Part shown: positions 21,875-31,029 of the stretch, in pieces
How the letters are laid out: every line of letters begins with the position of its first letter
How positions within the stretch are numbered: the first letter of the stretch is position 1
Virus record (IMG/VR): IMGVR_UViG_3300042566_000222
Coordinates: 1-31,244 of that record
DNA length: 31,244 bases
Strand: one strand, 5' to 3'
DNA from: a virus
Position numbers and translations under genes: made by a program
The notes under the pieces: model-generated
Database searches by the model: none
What the model saw: the letters and a program-made list of their open reading frames with translations, nothing else
What the model was told of the DNA's origin: nothing

Positions 21875-22563
21875 GCTGTGTAACTCCCAGATGAATTGAA
21901 TTGAAGAATTGTGTTGGAGCCTGATGTTGTGACAACAGGCGAACCAGTAGTAATACCAGTGTATCGTGCAGTTGGTATGGATAAGATAACAACGCCAGCT
22001 TGACCTGAAAAGCCTGTATTTGGGCCACCTGTTCCGCCATCAGCACCTGCATATGCGTCATAAACAGTCATTAAGCTGTAGTCGTATTCTCCGCTGTATT
22101 GGTTATAGTAAACATCTATTGAAAACCCAGCAGCGCCGCCAGCACCTGCGCCATACGTTTTTGTTGTTCCAGTTATGGCAGAATTAAATCCTATGCCTCC
22201 TGTGCCGCTATAGGAAGGGTTGAAAAAAGAACCACTACCCATTTGACCATTACCCCTAGAGCCAGCCTGTCCGCCTAATGCGTAAACTTGCGCTTGGTAG
22301 TTTTGACCTGAACCCTGCCCTTCAATATAAAACACACCACCGTCAGAAAAAGCAGTAAACCCAGAAGATGTGCCGCCAAATGTGCTTACATTTCCACCAG
22401 CAGCGCCAACCGCAACGCTGTAAGTTGTGCTTGGCGATAAAGTTGGAGAACCAGTTACAACACCGCCACCATCATTATTCTGACCCGAACCCACAATAAG
22501 GGTTGAAACAGCATAAGGCGCAGCACCTCCACCACCAACCAATGCACATAGAATACCAGTCAT
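21871..22563 (-). CDS. Glycine-rich tail adhesin (230 aa), free-standing G module
   Basis: The protein is a glycine-rich adhesin domain (VGGGGAAPY..., GAGAGGAAGF, GADGGTGGPN) of the polyglycine-sandwich kind used for receptor recognition. It ends in ITTGSPVVTTSGSNTILQFNSSGS, the same end as the 973-residue fibre. It lacks the N-terminal fibre part found in its relatives, which here sits in the separate upstream gene. The two genes overlap by 1 nt (TAATG). Confidence 0.75.
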   Translation of the reverse strand: MTGILCALVGGGGAAPYAVSTLIVGSGQNNDGGGVVTGSPTLSPSTTYSVAVGAAGGNVSTFGGTSSGFTAFSDGGVFYIEGQGSGQNYQAQVYALGGQAGSRGNGQMGSGSFFNPSYSGTGGIGFNSAITGTTKTYGAGAGGAAGFSIDVYYNQYSGEYDYSLMTVYDAYAGADGGTGGPNTGFSGQAGVVILSIPTARYTGITTGSPVVTTSGSNTILQFNSSGSYTA

Positions 22564-23147
22564 TAACTGACCCCTGCGCCAGAAATGAACCAGCGGTTTG
22601 TGCCAACCTTAATGATTGTGGCCACGCTGCCGATAGCCAGTGTGCGGTTGCCTGTTGTAGCAGCGCCTGTTCCCGCAAGAATTAAAGTGACGCCCGATGC
22701 TGGGGCCAGTGTCTTAATTGCGTCTTCATTGATAATCGTGATTGCTGCCCCTATGGGAAACGCCGTTGTAGCATTCGCAGGTATGGTAATAGTAAAAGCG
22801 CCAGCGGTTGTATAAACATGGTCGCCTATGTCATCCAGCGTCAGCGTGTAAGCTGATAGCTGTTGGTTTTGCGGCAATCCGCGATAACCAATGCTGTTGG
22901 CAGCAATAGTTCCACTGGCAGCAACAGCAACATCTTGTTTGATCGATGTAATGTCAGTGTTCGCGCCAGATGCCGCTGCGCCCAAAGTAGTTCTAGCATT
23001 TGCCGCCGTGGTTGCTCCAGTGCCACCGCTGGCGATTGGTGTGACGTTGCCACCAGCCCAAACAGTGCCACTCCATACCCATGAACCACCATTGGCGGTA
23101 TAGACTTGGCCTACAGTCGGGCTCGTAGGGAAATCAAGTGCTGCCAT
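22563..23147 (-). CDS. Tail fibre shaft protein (194 aa), free-standing A module
   Basis: It starts MAALDFPTSPTVGQVYTANG and has the fibre motif GGTGATTAANARTTLGAAASGA. It then has a beta module (YTLTLDDIGDHVYTTAGAF..., IPANATTAFPIGAAITIIN) that is paralogous to modules in the 483- and 973-residue fibres. Those carry a glycine-rich adhesin after the module in one polypeptide; here the adhesin is the next gene. It is probably a fibre shaft or adaptor that binds the small adhesin. Confidence 0.7.
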   Translation of the reverse strand: MAALDFPTSPTVGQVYTANGGSWVWSGTVWAGGNVTPIASGGTGATTAANARTTLGAAASGANTDITSIKQDVAVAASGTIAANSIGYRGLPQNQQLSAYTLTLDDIGDHVYTTAGAFTITIPANATTAFPIGAAITIINEDAIKTLAPASGVTLILAGTGAATTGNRTLAIGSVATIIKVGTNRWFISGAGVS

Positions 23148-23156
23148 TGCTAATTC

Positions 23157-24608
23157 CTATGCGAATGTAATCGTGCCAGATGAGTTGAATTGGTAAATGG
23201 TATAGCCATTAGCCGTTGTTATCGTTGGCGAACCAGTTGTCGATGCTGCGGCGGTTGGACAGGCAATAATAACTACGCCAGAACCACCAGCAGCACCTGC
23301 ATATGTGCCTCCCCATTGAGTTGATGCGCCACCACCGCCACCGCCGCCTGTGTTATTAGTTCCAGCAACAGGAGGGGAAGCACTGCCAGCCCCAGCGCCA
23401 CCACCACCTGCGCCACCTGCATTCGCAGTAGCACCGAAAGCCCCACCGCCGCCACCGCCAGCCCGTGTTACTGAAGTGCCTGTGATTGATGAAGCAGCAC
23501 CAGCGCCGCCTATAAATCCTGAACCAGTAGCACCCGCCCCGCCGCCGCCGCCGCCGCCTGTGCTACTACCATTATTACCTTGTCCAGCAGTTCCAGAACC
23601 TGCGATGGAGCCATTTTGCCCTGCGCCACCGCCCGAACCGCCTGATTTAGCGTTAGGGCTTCCAGCAATGCCGCTATAACCACCACCACCACCGCCGCCT
23701 ACAGCGGTAGTTGCTCCAGTAAGCGTGGAATTAGTGCCGCTATTGCCTGACTCCCAAGTTGTTCCTGTGGATGCTCCGCCAGCCCCTACAGAAACTGTTA
23801 ATGTTGACGCAGCATAAGCAAATGAACCAGAAACATAACCACCTGCGCCACCACCGCCGCCAGCATATGAACCACCGCTGCCACCACCCGCCACGACAAC
23901 GTAATCAATGGAAACTGGCGAAATTACGCCAAAAGTTGTGTTCCAAGTATTAGTGCCTGTTTTTAGCAACTGCAATGAAACGCCAGCGTTCAAAACTGAT
24001 GTGTTCCCCATCGACGTTTTGCTGCCATTGTTCAAAAGCGAAACACCTGAAGCAGAAAGAAATATCAAAGAAGAACCCATATTTACAATGGTGATCACCG
24101 ATCCAATTGGAAACGCTACTGATGCGTTTGTCGGTATGGTTATTGTCTGTAAGCTAGTGTTTGCAGAATAAATGTGCTTGCCAGCATCAGCCAAAACAAG
24201 CGTGTAGTCGCCGCTTTGGACGTTCTGTTGATAGCTTAATGCCCCAGCCTCACCTTGTGGGCCTTGTGGCCCTTGCGCTCCTGTCAGCCCCGCTGGGCCT
24301 GTCGCGCCAGTTTCGCCCATGCTAAACGACACCCACTGCGCCGTGTTGCCATCATCGTAATAAATATATGGAATGCCAGTGTCGCTATTCCACCAAACTT
24401 TCCCCGCTGTTGGAGATGATGGTGGCGTTTGGCTGATAGTAACGCCACCACCTAAAGCAGGGCTTGACACCCAACCGGTGCCATCGCTGGTCAGGACGTT
24501 ACCAGCAGCGCCAGCCGACGTTAAGCCAGTGCCACCCTTGTTTGCAGGTAACGTGCCTGTTGCCGTGGATACGTTTACAGGTGGAAGGATGCTTGAAAGG
24601 GTTGTCAT
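23157..24608 (-). CDS. Glycine-rich tail fibre with collagen-like segment (483 aa)
   Basis: The order is a fibre N-terminus (GTLPANKGGTGLTSAGAAGN), a WWNSDTGIPYIYYDDG strand segment, a collagen-like Gly-x-y run (GETGATGPAGLTGAQGPQGP, residues about 99-125), an A module (about 124-230; YTLVLADAGKHIYSANTS and TIPTNASVAFPIGS), and a long glycine-rich adhesin (about 236-450). The end TGSPTITTANGYTIYQFNSSG matches its paralogues. It overlaps the 973-residue gene by 4 nt. Likely a receptor-binding fibre. Confidence 0.8.
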   Translation of the reverse strand: MTTLSSILPPVNVSTATGTLPANKGGTGLTSAGAAGNVLTSDGTGWVSSPALGGGVTISQTPPSSPTAGKVWWNSDTGIPYIYYDDGNTAQWVSFSMGETGATGPAGLTGAQGPQGPQGEAGALSYQQNVQSGDYTLVLADAGKHIYSANTSLQTITIPTNASVAFPIGSVITIVNMGSSLIFLSASGVSLLNNGSKTSMGNTSVLNAGVSLQLLKTGTNTWNTTFGVISPVSIDYVVVAGGGSGGSYAGGGGGAGGYVSGSFAYAASTLTVSVGAGGASTGTTWESGNSGTNSTLTGATTAVGGGGGGGYSGIAGSPNAKSGGSGGGAGQNGSIAGSGTAGQGNNGSSTGGGGGGGAGATGSGFIGGAGAASSITGTSVTRAGGGGGGAFGATANAGGAGGGGAGAGSASPPVAGTNNTGGGGGGGASTQWGGTYAGAAGGSGVVIIACPTAAASTTGSPTITTANGYTIYQFNSSGTITFA

Positions 24609-27526
24609 GCCGTGTAGCTTCCTGATGAATTGAATTGCAGAATTGTGTTCGATCCGCTGGTTGTCACTGTTGGCGAACCTGTGGTGATGCCGCTGTAATC
24701 TATCGTGGGGATTGATAGGATGACAACACCTGAACCACCTGCGCCGCCTGTGCGGAATGTGCCGCTGTCGCCCGTGCCAGCGCCACCGCCGCCACCTCCT
24801 CTGTTCGCGGTTCCTGCGCTACCGTTAGCATCTGCGCCGCCGTTTCCGCCACCACCTGTGCCACCAGTTCCAGCCGTTCCAGCGGTGCGCTTGCCGCCGC
24901 CACCACCACCAGCATAAGTTACCGATGAACCAGTTATGGAGTTTGCCGCACCAGCGCCGCCATTGCCACCAGCAAGGCCAGCGTTGACACCGCTTGTGCT
25001 TGCACCGCCGCCGCCGCCGCCACACTGCGCGTTCGCGTCAGATGTGCTGTTTTGTCCAGTGCCGCCAGCATTGCCTTGCCCCGATGTGCCAGATCCTCCA
25101 GCAGTTGTTCCAGCAGCGAATGAGCCAGAGCCACCACCACCAGATGCACCAGCGACACCCGCGCCATTGCTTACACCACTGCCGCCGCCACCGCCGCTTG
25201 CCGTTATGCTTAGTGCAGATGAAGCGGAACCAGAGTTGCCGTTGCCATTACCTGATTGCGTAGCGCCGCCAGCGCCAACCGTAATTGTGTAGGTTGTTCC
25301 AATCGCCAAAGTTGAAGTGCCTGACAGCAATCCACCTGCACCACCGCCACCAGTTCCCATGTTGGTGTTATTTGAGCCACCAGAACCACCGCCGCCGACA
25401 ATCAGGTATGAGGCAGTTGCTGACGTTATGGTTGTCCCGACAAGTATGTTCCATGCGTTCGTGGCAGTTTTTACTATCTGCATTGGGACGCCTGAAGCTA
25501 TCCGTGGGTTGGATAGCGAAGTGAGGCTACCGATGGGAAAAATTGAAACGCCAGTGTTGCTTAATGTGATGGTGCCTGAACCCATGTTGAAGAACGTGAT
25601 TATCGTTCCAATAGGGAAAGCAACCGACGCATTGGTCGGGATAGTAATTGTTTGCGGCGCACTGTTCGTGGAATAAATCTGTTTGCCAGCATCGCTTAAA
25701 ACTAAAGTGTAGTTGCCGCTTTGTATGTTCTGCGGGTAAGCAACTGCTCCTGATGGCGCTGCACTTGATACCCAAGTCGTGCCATTGCTTGTCAAGACGT
25801 TGCCTGAAGTGCTTGGCGCTACAGTTTGCACCGCACTTGTGCCGTTGCCAAGCACCACTGCGTTTGCCGCCAACGATGTCGCGCCTGTACCGCCGCCAGA
25901 TACAGGCAGGGTTTCAGCAGTGCCGCCGCCTGCGCCACCAGCTTGTGCAAATACATCCCAAGTCGTGCCGTTGTAAATAAACTGAACGCTGACGCCAGAG
26001 ATGTCGCAGATCAGGTTGTTTGCATCACCCTCAATGGTCGATCCGTTGCGTCCAACAATCAAGTTGTTTGTGGCCCATGAATTTGCGCTATCGACAACGA
26101 CAACCTGCGCTCCAGCAGCAGGGGAAGCAGGAAGCGTAACAGTAAAGGCCCCACCGCTTGTATCTGTCTGAACACCCGTGTTGACCAAAGCGGTGAAGTT
26201 GGCTGTTTTGACTGTAGTATAGGTTAAGCCGCCAGATGCAGGTAATGACGAAACCCATGCAGTGCCGTCGCTTGTCAAAACATTTCCGGCAGCACCAACC
26301 GCAGTGATGCCAGTGCCACCCTTGGTAGCAGGAAGCGTCCCGTTGACGCCATCGGTAAGCGATACTGTGTTCTTTTCCCAAAGACCCGTCGTGCTGTTGA
26401 ATACGATAGTTTGCCCGTTGCTTGGCGACACTGCCGCAACGTCGTGCAGTTCATCCAGTTCGTATCCGTTCTGGACGGTGACGAACAAGCGGCCAGCAGT
26501 GGCATGGCTTTTAATGCAACGCGCAACATAGACCATATGGATAGGAGCAACAGGCTTGGTTGCAGTCAATCCGCCAGCCGTTGTGCCAGATAGGTAAAGC
26601 TGTGCGCCAGCAGTGAATGCGGATGTGTTGATGTTCTCAATGATGCCAAGGCTGGTTACCCATCCTTCTGCGCCGTTAGCAATGGCTTCCGCAACAATGC
26701 CAAGCGTCCGCGCAGATGTTGCGTCACCCGTTGCAAGCGCCAAAGCAACTGTAGGACGTTGCCCCTGCGCTCCATTGCTGTAAACGACCTGTCCTTTGCT
26801 CAATGCTGCGCCAGTGCCGTTATAGACAAGCACCTGTTGTGATTGCCCTACTTCTTGAACAACATTGCCGCCCTTAAGCGTGTAGGACAGGCCACCTTCG
26901 CCATCGTTGAAATAAAGGCGTCCAGTAGCAGGGGTGACAGTTGCCGTTGTGTCAAACTGCACAAAGTCAGGCGATGATATGCCGCCCGTGATGCCCGTCA
27001 TGGATGTAATGTCAGAGTTAGCACCAGATGCTGCTGGCGTGTAGCCTAGAGCCGTTGTAATCTGACCCGACGTGATGCCGGTGAGGTATCCTGCAGATGC
27101 GTGGTTACCCCAGCCAAACGCCGTGTTCCAGTTACTGATGTTTGTCGTCGTGATTGCCTTGACGTGCGACGGTACAGTTGGATCTGCTTCGGTAAAGCTT
27201 GTTAGGTAACCGACACTCGCATGGTTTCCCCAACTAAATGCAGCGTCCCAATTACTGATGTTTGTCGTCGTAATCGATTTGACGTGCGATGGTACAGTCG
27301 GATCAGCTTCGGTGAAACTGGTTAGATAGCCGCTGTCATTAGCAAACGATGAGACGTTTGTCGGCCTACCAGAAAGATCGGCATACGCACCAGAGGTTGC
27401 GACAGCCGCTAGAGACGAGGCATTAACCTTCGTCCCCAGCTCAGTATTCAAATTTATGAAGTTGGCATCAACTTCATTGTTGGTAAGGGGCGAGCCTTTT
27501 CCGGACCGCGTAACAATAGTTGCCAT
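24605..27526 (-). CDS. Long tail fibre with 40-residue repeats and glycine-rich adhesin (973 aa)
   Basis: The N-terminus MATIVTRSGKGSPLTNNEVD is typical of phage long fibres and probably attaches to the baseplate. Two 40-residue repeats occupy residues 67-146 (YLTSFTEADPTVPSHVK... WGNHAS). A middle region carries DGEGGLSYTLKGGNVVQEVG and later TLPATKGGTGITAVGAAGN. An A module (about 595-700) and a glycine-rich adhesin (about 705-940) follow. The C-terminus matches the 230-residue adhesin. It is the first gene of the fibre cassette and probably the main host-recognition fibre. Confidence 0.85.
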   Translation of the reverse strand: MATIVTRSGKGSPLTNNEVDANFINLNTELGTKVNASSLAAVATSGAYADLSGRPTNVSSFANDSGYLTSFTEADPTVPSHVKSITTTNISNWDAAFSWGNHASVGYLTSFTEADPTVPSHVKAITTTNISNWNTAFGWGNHASAGYLTGITSGQITTALGYTPAASGANSDITSMTGITGGISSPDFVQFDTTATVTPATGRLYFNDGEGGLSYTLKGGNVVQEVGQSQQVLVYNGTGAALSKGQVVYSNGAQGQRPTVALALATGDATSARTLGIVAEAIANGAEGWVTSLGIIENINTSAFTAGAQLYLSGTTAGGLTATKPVAPIHMVYVARCIKSHATAGRLFVTVQNGYELDELHDVAAVSPSNGQTIVFNSTTGLWEKNTVSLTDGVNGTLPATKGGTGITAVGAAGNVLTSDGTAWVSSLPASGGLTYTTVKTANFTALVNTGVQTDTSGGAFTVTLPASPAAGAQVVVVDSANSWATNNLIVGRNGSTIEGDANNLICDISGVSVQFIYNGTTWDVFAQAGGAGGGTAETLPVSGGGTGATSLAANAVVLGNGTSAVQTVAPSTSGNVLTSNGTTWVSSAAPSGAVAYPQNIQSGNYTLVLSDAGKQIYSTNSAPQTITIPTNASVAFPIGTIITFFNMGSGTITLSNTGVSIFPIGSLTSLSNPRIASGVPMQIVKTATNAWNILVGTTITSATASYLIVGGGGSGGSNNTNMGTGGGGAGGLLSGTSTLAIGTTYTITVGAGGATQSGNGNGNSGSASSALSITASGGGGGSGVSNGAGVAGASGGGGSGSFAAGTTAGGSGTSGQGNAGGTGQNSTSDANAQCGGGGGGASTSGVNAGLAGGNGGAGAANSITGSSVTYAGGGGGGKRTAGTAGTGGTGGGGNGGADANGSAGTANRGGGGGGAGTGDSGTFRTGGAGGSGVVILSIPTIDYSGITTGSPTVTTSGSNTILQFNSSGSYTA
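27089..27328 (-). repeat. Two 120-bp direct repeats in the long fibre gene
   Basis: The units encode residues 67-106 and 107-146 of the 973-residue fibre and differ at only a few residues. The period is exactly 120 bp, so copy-number change stays in frame. Confidence 0.75.
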
Positions 27527-27547
27527 CTTAGACTCGCCTCAGAGGAA

Positions 27548-27997
27548 TTACGCAGCGCCGATAGTGACGGTCCAAGTGATCGACATCGTATCAGTTGCCT
27601 CCTTATTAACGACACCAAAGACGGTGCGGCAAAGCATCGTCCCGTTAGAGGCAGCGTTAAACAAGCCTGCTTCAGTTACCGCACCAGTGCCTACACCAGC
27701 ACCAAACGTAGCGACATACGCAACAGAGTTGTTGGTTACAGTGGTCGACACCAGAGCGACACGACCAAGCTCAGTGCCAAGTGCTGTGTTCCCACTTGCT
27801 GCAGCAGCAGTGCCTGAGCCAACGGCCATGTGTGACATAGCGGTAGCGGTTGCATCTTTGATGCGGCTGGCGATGAAGTTCAGACCAACGCTGACAACGA
27901 GGTTGTCTACAGTCTGCTCTTCCTTGATCACGCCATCAGTGCCGATGACTTGGATATTCAGTCGGCCAGTGGCCTTGATCATTTCGTTCGTATTCAT
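27548..27997 (-). CDS. Phage tail structural protein (149 aa)
   Basis: A beta-rich protein with GRLNIQVIGTDGVIKEEQTVDNLVV, a conserved FIASRIKDATATAMSHMAVG segment, and GNTALGTELGRVAL. It ends with TWTVTIGAA. This family is common next to tail-fibre genes in podophages. Its precise role is unknown; a baseplate- or fibre-associated structural protein is the likely assignment. It is separated from the long fibre gene by about 21 nt. Confidence 0.65.
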   Translation of the reverse strand: MNTNEMIKATGRLNIQVIGTDGVIKEEQTVDNLVVSVGLNFIASRIKDATATAMSHMAVGSGTAAAASGNTALGTELGRVALVSTTVTNNSVAYVATFGAGVGTGAVTEAGLFNAASNGTMLCRTVFGVVNKEATDTMSITWTVTIGAA

Positions 27998-28005
27998 GTT
28001 AACCC

Positions 28006-29028
28006 TCAGAATGTTCGTATAGCGCCCACGTAATCCTCCATGAAGTAACTTATATCGCAGTACCCTTGGCTCTTAACAAAGCCTGAGTCCGATGTCACCG
28101 CCTGATCTTCACGCGATTTGTCGAAAGCCTTTGCCGACACCTCTGAGGTATACGCCGTATCGCTATACACTCTTGAGAAGGTAGAGACAATCGCGATGAT
28201 GTCTTGAGCTAATACTGCGTCAGATCTCGACTTGAAGAACTGAATTGTCTGGTCGTCACCCGCCGAAGCGCCGTTAACGTCATCAGTTGCATAAGCAATA
28301 TCTGATAGAACTTTATTCACGTTCAGCAGGCGAGTATCCAATGACTGCACGCTATCTACTGCGTCTTTACCAAACGACTTCGATGAAGCGTCAGCGACAA
28401 CTGGTGCATCAGACAGCGCCCGTACAAAGCTCGTTGTCTTTGAAAGAATGTCTGTTGTAGCCACTGATTCGGTGGACACTTTCCCAATCGATTTGATTGA
28501 GATCTCCGACGCCGACAACATGTCGTTGGGATTCTTGCCAGACGACTTACTTAAAAGATCTGACCCAGTCACAATCTCAGTTAAGGCCTTGCCTGTACTT
28601 CGAGATATAACTTCGCTTGCTACAGCGGCATCACTTCTTGAGCGGCCAAGTGACTTGGATTGAGTATCAGTTGTGGTGGCGTTGTCCGACAATCCCTTGC
28701 CAAAAGCACGACGAATCTGATCTGTAATACCCGCTGCATCCGCAAGCTCGCGGAAGATTAAAAATATGCCAAGAGCAGTTGTAATGACTGGACGGATCGA
28801 GGCCGTGCTAGCGAATAGGCGTACATAAGCCCTCTGCGCAGCGAGCGCGACGTACTTACTTGCGGATGATAGGAACCTATAGCTCGTCTGCGCATCAAGC
28901 TCTACGTAACCTGTAGATGCCGACAGCTCTGTGTACTCGAGCGGAGCAACCTCTAACTTTCTGACGTCCGTCGAGGCATCCATAGGGCCTTCGCCAGTAC
29001 CACCAGTTTCGATACCGGCTATTGCCAT
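28006..29028 (-). CDS. Repeat-rich structural protein (340 aa)
   Basis: The N-terminus is of normal composition and carries a beta-strand stretch (TELSASTGYVELDAQTSY). A hydrophobic segment (TTALGIFLIFRELADAAG) lies near residue 90. From about 105 to the end it consists of about 11 degenerate 18-20 residue units of the form S/T-D-x-V-x-x-S-D/E-x-x-S-K-S-x-G-K. Ser, Asp and Lys dominate. Such arrays form elongated fibres or shafts in phages. It lies between the BppU-like gene and the fibre cassette, so it may be an extended connector. Confidence 0.6.
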   Translation of the reverse strand: MAIAGIETGGTGEGPMDASTDVRKLEVAPLEYTELSASTGYVELDAQTSYRFLSSASKYVALAAQRAYVRLFASTASIRPVITTALGIFLIFRELADAAGITDQIRRAFGKGLSDNATTTDTQSKSLGRSRSDAAVASEVISRSTGKALTEIVTGSDLLSKSSGKNPNDMLSASEISIKSIGKVSTESVATTDILSKTTSFVRALSDAPVVADASSKSFGKDAVDSVQSLDTRLLNVNKVLSDIAYATDDVNGASAGDDQTIQFFKSRSDAVLAQDIIAIVSTFSRVYSDTAYTSEVSAKAFDKSREDQAVTSDSGFVKSQGYCDISYFMEDYVGAIRTF

Positions 29029-29038
29029 TGGCGGCTCC

Positions 29039-29413
29039 TTAAGCGAACTGCTCGCGAATCTGGAGCTTGATCAAGTCGTATACTGTCTGCTTTCCACCGC
29101 CAGCTTCTGTGTATTCAATCTCACCCTCGAAAACACCAGAAGTGTCTAGCGTGGTCGCGTCAAACACGAATACAACTTCACCGCCAACGGCGTTGGTATT
29201 GGTACCGATAAGCGTCGACTTAGTGGTAGATCCGCCAACCTCACGCACACGCAAGCGAACAGTTCCGCCGGTAAGGTTCACCAGAGCCCATGTAGTCGGA
29301 TCTTCTGGGTCGAGCACCTTGCCAGCCGCAGCTAGGTTGCGATCACGCACAGTGACTTTAAGCTGAGGCAACGTGTCGCCTTGAACAAGGTATAGAGTTT
29401 CTGAGTAAGCCAT
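29039..29413 (-). CDS. BppU-like upper baseplate protein (124 aa)
   Basis: YLVQGDTLPQLKVTVRDRN at the N-terminus, then LTGGTVRLRVREVGG, and GEVVFVFDATTLDTSGVFEGEIEY, match the BppU N-terminal domain pattern. That is a beta-sandwich that anchors receptor-binding proteins to a baseplate. Only this domain is present. Downstream fibre genes are its likely partners. It overlaps the adaptor gene by 1 nt. Confidence 0.75.
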   Translation of the reverse strand: MAYSETLYLVQGDTLPQLKVTVRDRNLAAAGKVLDPEDPTTWALVNLTGGTVRLRVREVGGSTTKSTLIGTNTNAVGGEVVFVFDATTLDTSGVFEGEIEYTEAGGGKQTVYDLIKLQIREQFA

Positions 29414-30033
29414 TAGATAAACTCTCTTGATTTGACGGTAAGGGCGGCTCCTCCGTGACCGTACTTGGCCTGCCGCATAGCTGCAGCAACGCCGCGCTCA
29501 TAAAGCTGCCTGTTTGCACCGGCAGCAGCGCCATCCATCCAAGGCTGACCAGACATCATCTGCAGGCGGAATAGAGCTCCAGCCACCAGCGTCTCGCGAT
29601 GCTCGAGGCCAATCGTGTCCGGAATCGTTGTAGATGTCTGCGTAGGCTTCAGCGTGTACAGAACCTTCAGACTCACCTTGCCCTCTGGCTTCGGCCCCAC
29701 CAAGACAGTACGGTTGTCGTATTGTGAGAAGTATGTAGGCGCTCCAAAGTCCGACAGCTCGATCTTCATGAAGGCATCTTCATAAGGAACCGACTCGAGA
29801 GCACGCCCGTCAAGCATGATTGCCTTCACATGATTTGGTTCAGTGCCGCTAGGCGCATCGATCTCGTAGTCCGTTACACCTCGTGAAACAACAAGCGTCT
29901 GTGGCTCTGCGCGATACAAGTCCGTGCGTGCGCAGAAGTCGATGCAAGCGTCCCTGATAGCCCTCTCAGCAGTGAACTCAGGGCAGGACGGAGCCTCACT
30001 CAGGACGTAGACGAAGAGATCGCTGTACTTCAC
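29413..30033 (-). CDS. Head-tail adaptor-like protein (206 aa)
   Basis: An N-terminal helical part (YSDLFVYVLSEAPSCPEFTAERAIRDACIDFC) is followed by beta segments (TDYEIDAPSGTEPNHVKAI..., TVLVGPKPEGKVSLKVLY) and a helical C-terminus. This fits the adaptor proteins that follow the portal and capsid genes in podophages. Its position, two genes from the capsid and 4-nt overlapped with the previous adaptor gene, supports this. The name is by analogy. Confidence 0.65.
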   Translation of the reverse strand: MKYSDLFVYVLSEAPSCPEFTAERAIRDACIDFCARTDLYRAEPQTLVVSRGVTDYEIDAPSGTEPNHVKAIMLDGRALESVPYEDAFMKIELSDFGAPTYFSQYDNRTVLVGPKPEGKVSLKVLYTLKPTQTSTTIPDTIGLEHRETLVAGALFRLQMMSGQPWMDGAAAGANRQLYERGVAAAMRQAKYGHGGAALTVKSREFI

Positions 30034-30701
30034 TGGGTGGTACGCTGTGGTTGTTGTGCAACCATGCTTTCGAGTAAGCCGCCATCAGCCTGCGACTTTA
30101 TACCCAGAGACGTCGTGAAAGCCTGATAGTACACAGCAGCGCGGTTAAGGTTCGCGAACTCGCTATCCTTCTGGTAAGCGCGGTACATCATGTAGTCCAT
30201 CAGCGCATTGGCGTAGATGTCGTCGATGCCGATGACCTGCGTATCAGTCGTAAAGTTCGAGATCACGATATCAACTGGTGACATCGCATACACAATATCG
30301 ATCTGCGCAGATGTCGCAGGCTTAGGAAAGACGTAGAAGTTCTTTGGATCAAGCGCGTCGTACACGTAATGCTTTACGCCGTCTGTGCCAACTGCAGTCT
30401 CGTACCACGCAGGAAGTTGCACATCGAGAATTCCGCGATCTACTTTAGTTATTGCACGACCGCCGGTATTGCGCAGTACATTGATAAGGCGAAGGCCATC
30501 TGCAGGCAGCGTCTGCTTTGCAGAACTAGTACATGTAAACGGAGCGTTAACAGCTTTCGCATCAGGACGAAATAAAACGACCTGCCGCTGGGCATCATTG
30601 AGGTAGTTCAGCAGCTCCTGCTGGGGCCACCGCACAAACGTGGGATCTTGCAGCGTTACCGCCACTCGACTGATTAAATCAATTGCTTTGGTCGTCGCCA
30701 T
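30030..30701 (-). CDS. Phage adaptor protein, DUF6682-like (223 aa)
   Basis: Starts TTKAIDLISRVAVTLQDPTFVRW with a helical continuation (ELLNYLNDAQRQVVLFRPDA). This is the characteristic opening of the podophage adaptor family often annotated DUF6682. The middle is beta-rich and ends in a helix (ALMDYMMYRAYQKDSEF). It would sit between portal and tail in the virion. It shares a 4-nt overlap with the next adaptor-like gene. Confidence 0.75.
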   Translation of the reverse strand: MATTKAIDLISRVAVTLQDPTFVRWPQQELLNYLNDAQRQVVLFRPDAKAVNAPFTCTSSAKQTLPADGLRLINVLRNTGGRAITKVDRGILDVQLPAWYETAVGTDGVKHYVYDALDPKNFYVFPKPATSAQIDIVYAMSPVDIVISNFTTDTQVIGIDDIYANALMDYMMYRAYQKDSEFANLNRAAVYYQAFTTSLGIKSQADGGLLESMVAQQPQRTTQ

Positions 30702-30706
30702 TTAGT

Positions 30707-31009
30707 TTATTCCCACTCAATAACTTCAAGGTCTGGATTACCCTTATATAGAGGACTCCAGAACCATTCCACACCAGTTTTCAAATGGCGCACGATTTTT
30801 GGTTTGCGCTCAGCCTTGACTGCAGCTTCAACAACCTTGCCCTTGTTGTTTACGAGCGTTTTTACGTGCTCAACAAGATCCTCAATGCGTCGACGCTTGT
30901 CGAGCTCTACGGCGAACTTGTCTCGTGCATAGATGTCGAGCTCATCTTTGCTCATATCTTCAATAGCTTTTTCCACGGTGTTCCTCGTTCTCTGCATAGT
31001 AGAAGGCAC
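30707..31009 (-). CDS. Small phage protein with HeH/LEM-like segment (100 aa)
   Basis: The frame begins at GTG 31007-31009, preceded by GAAGG about 9 nt upstream. Alternative starts at ATG 30997 or further in are possible. DELDIYARDKFAVELDKRRRIEDLVEHVK resembles the HeH/LEM-like helix-extension-helix segment of small phage proteins, with the typical ELDxRRR motif. The C-terminus is basic and Trp-containing (WFWSPLYKGNPDLEVIEW). It lies just after the capsid gene and a terminator-like hairpin. Function unknown. Confidence 0.6.
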   Translation of the reverse strand: MPSTMQRTRNTVEKAIEDMSKDELDIYARDKFAVELDKRRRIEDLVEHVKTLVNNKGKVVEAAVKAERKPKIVRHLKTGVEWFWSPLYKGNPDLEVIEWE

Positions 31010-31029
31010 AGTTGCATGCCTTCATCTAT

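Noticed and set aside
23340-25300. Repetitive GC-rich stretch that might be a CRISPR or other DNA repeat array
   Set aside because: The repetition comes from Gly-rich codons (GGC/GGT) in the fibre adhesins. There is no fixed repeat-spacer pattern.
21871-27526. Diversity-generating retroelement acting on the tail fibres
   Set aside because: No reverse transcriptase, template repeat or variable repeat pair is seen in the window.
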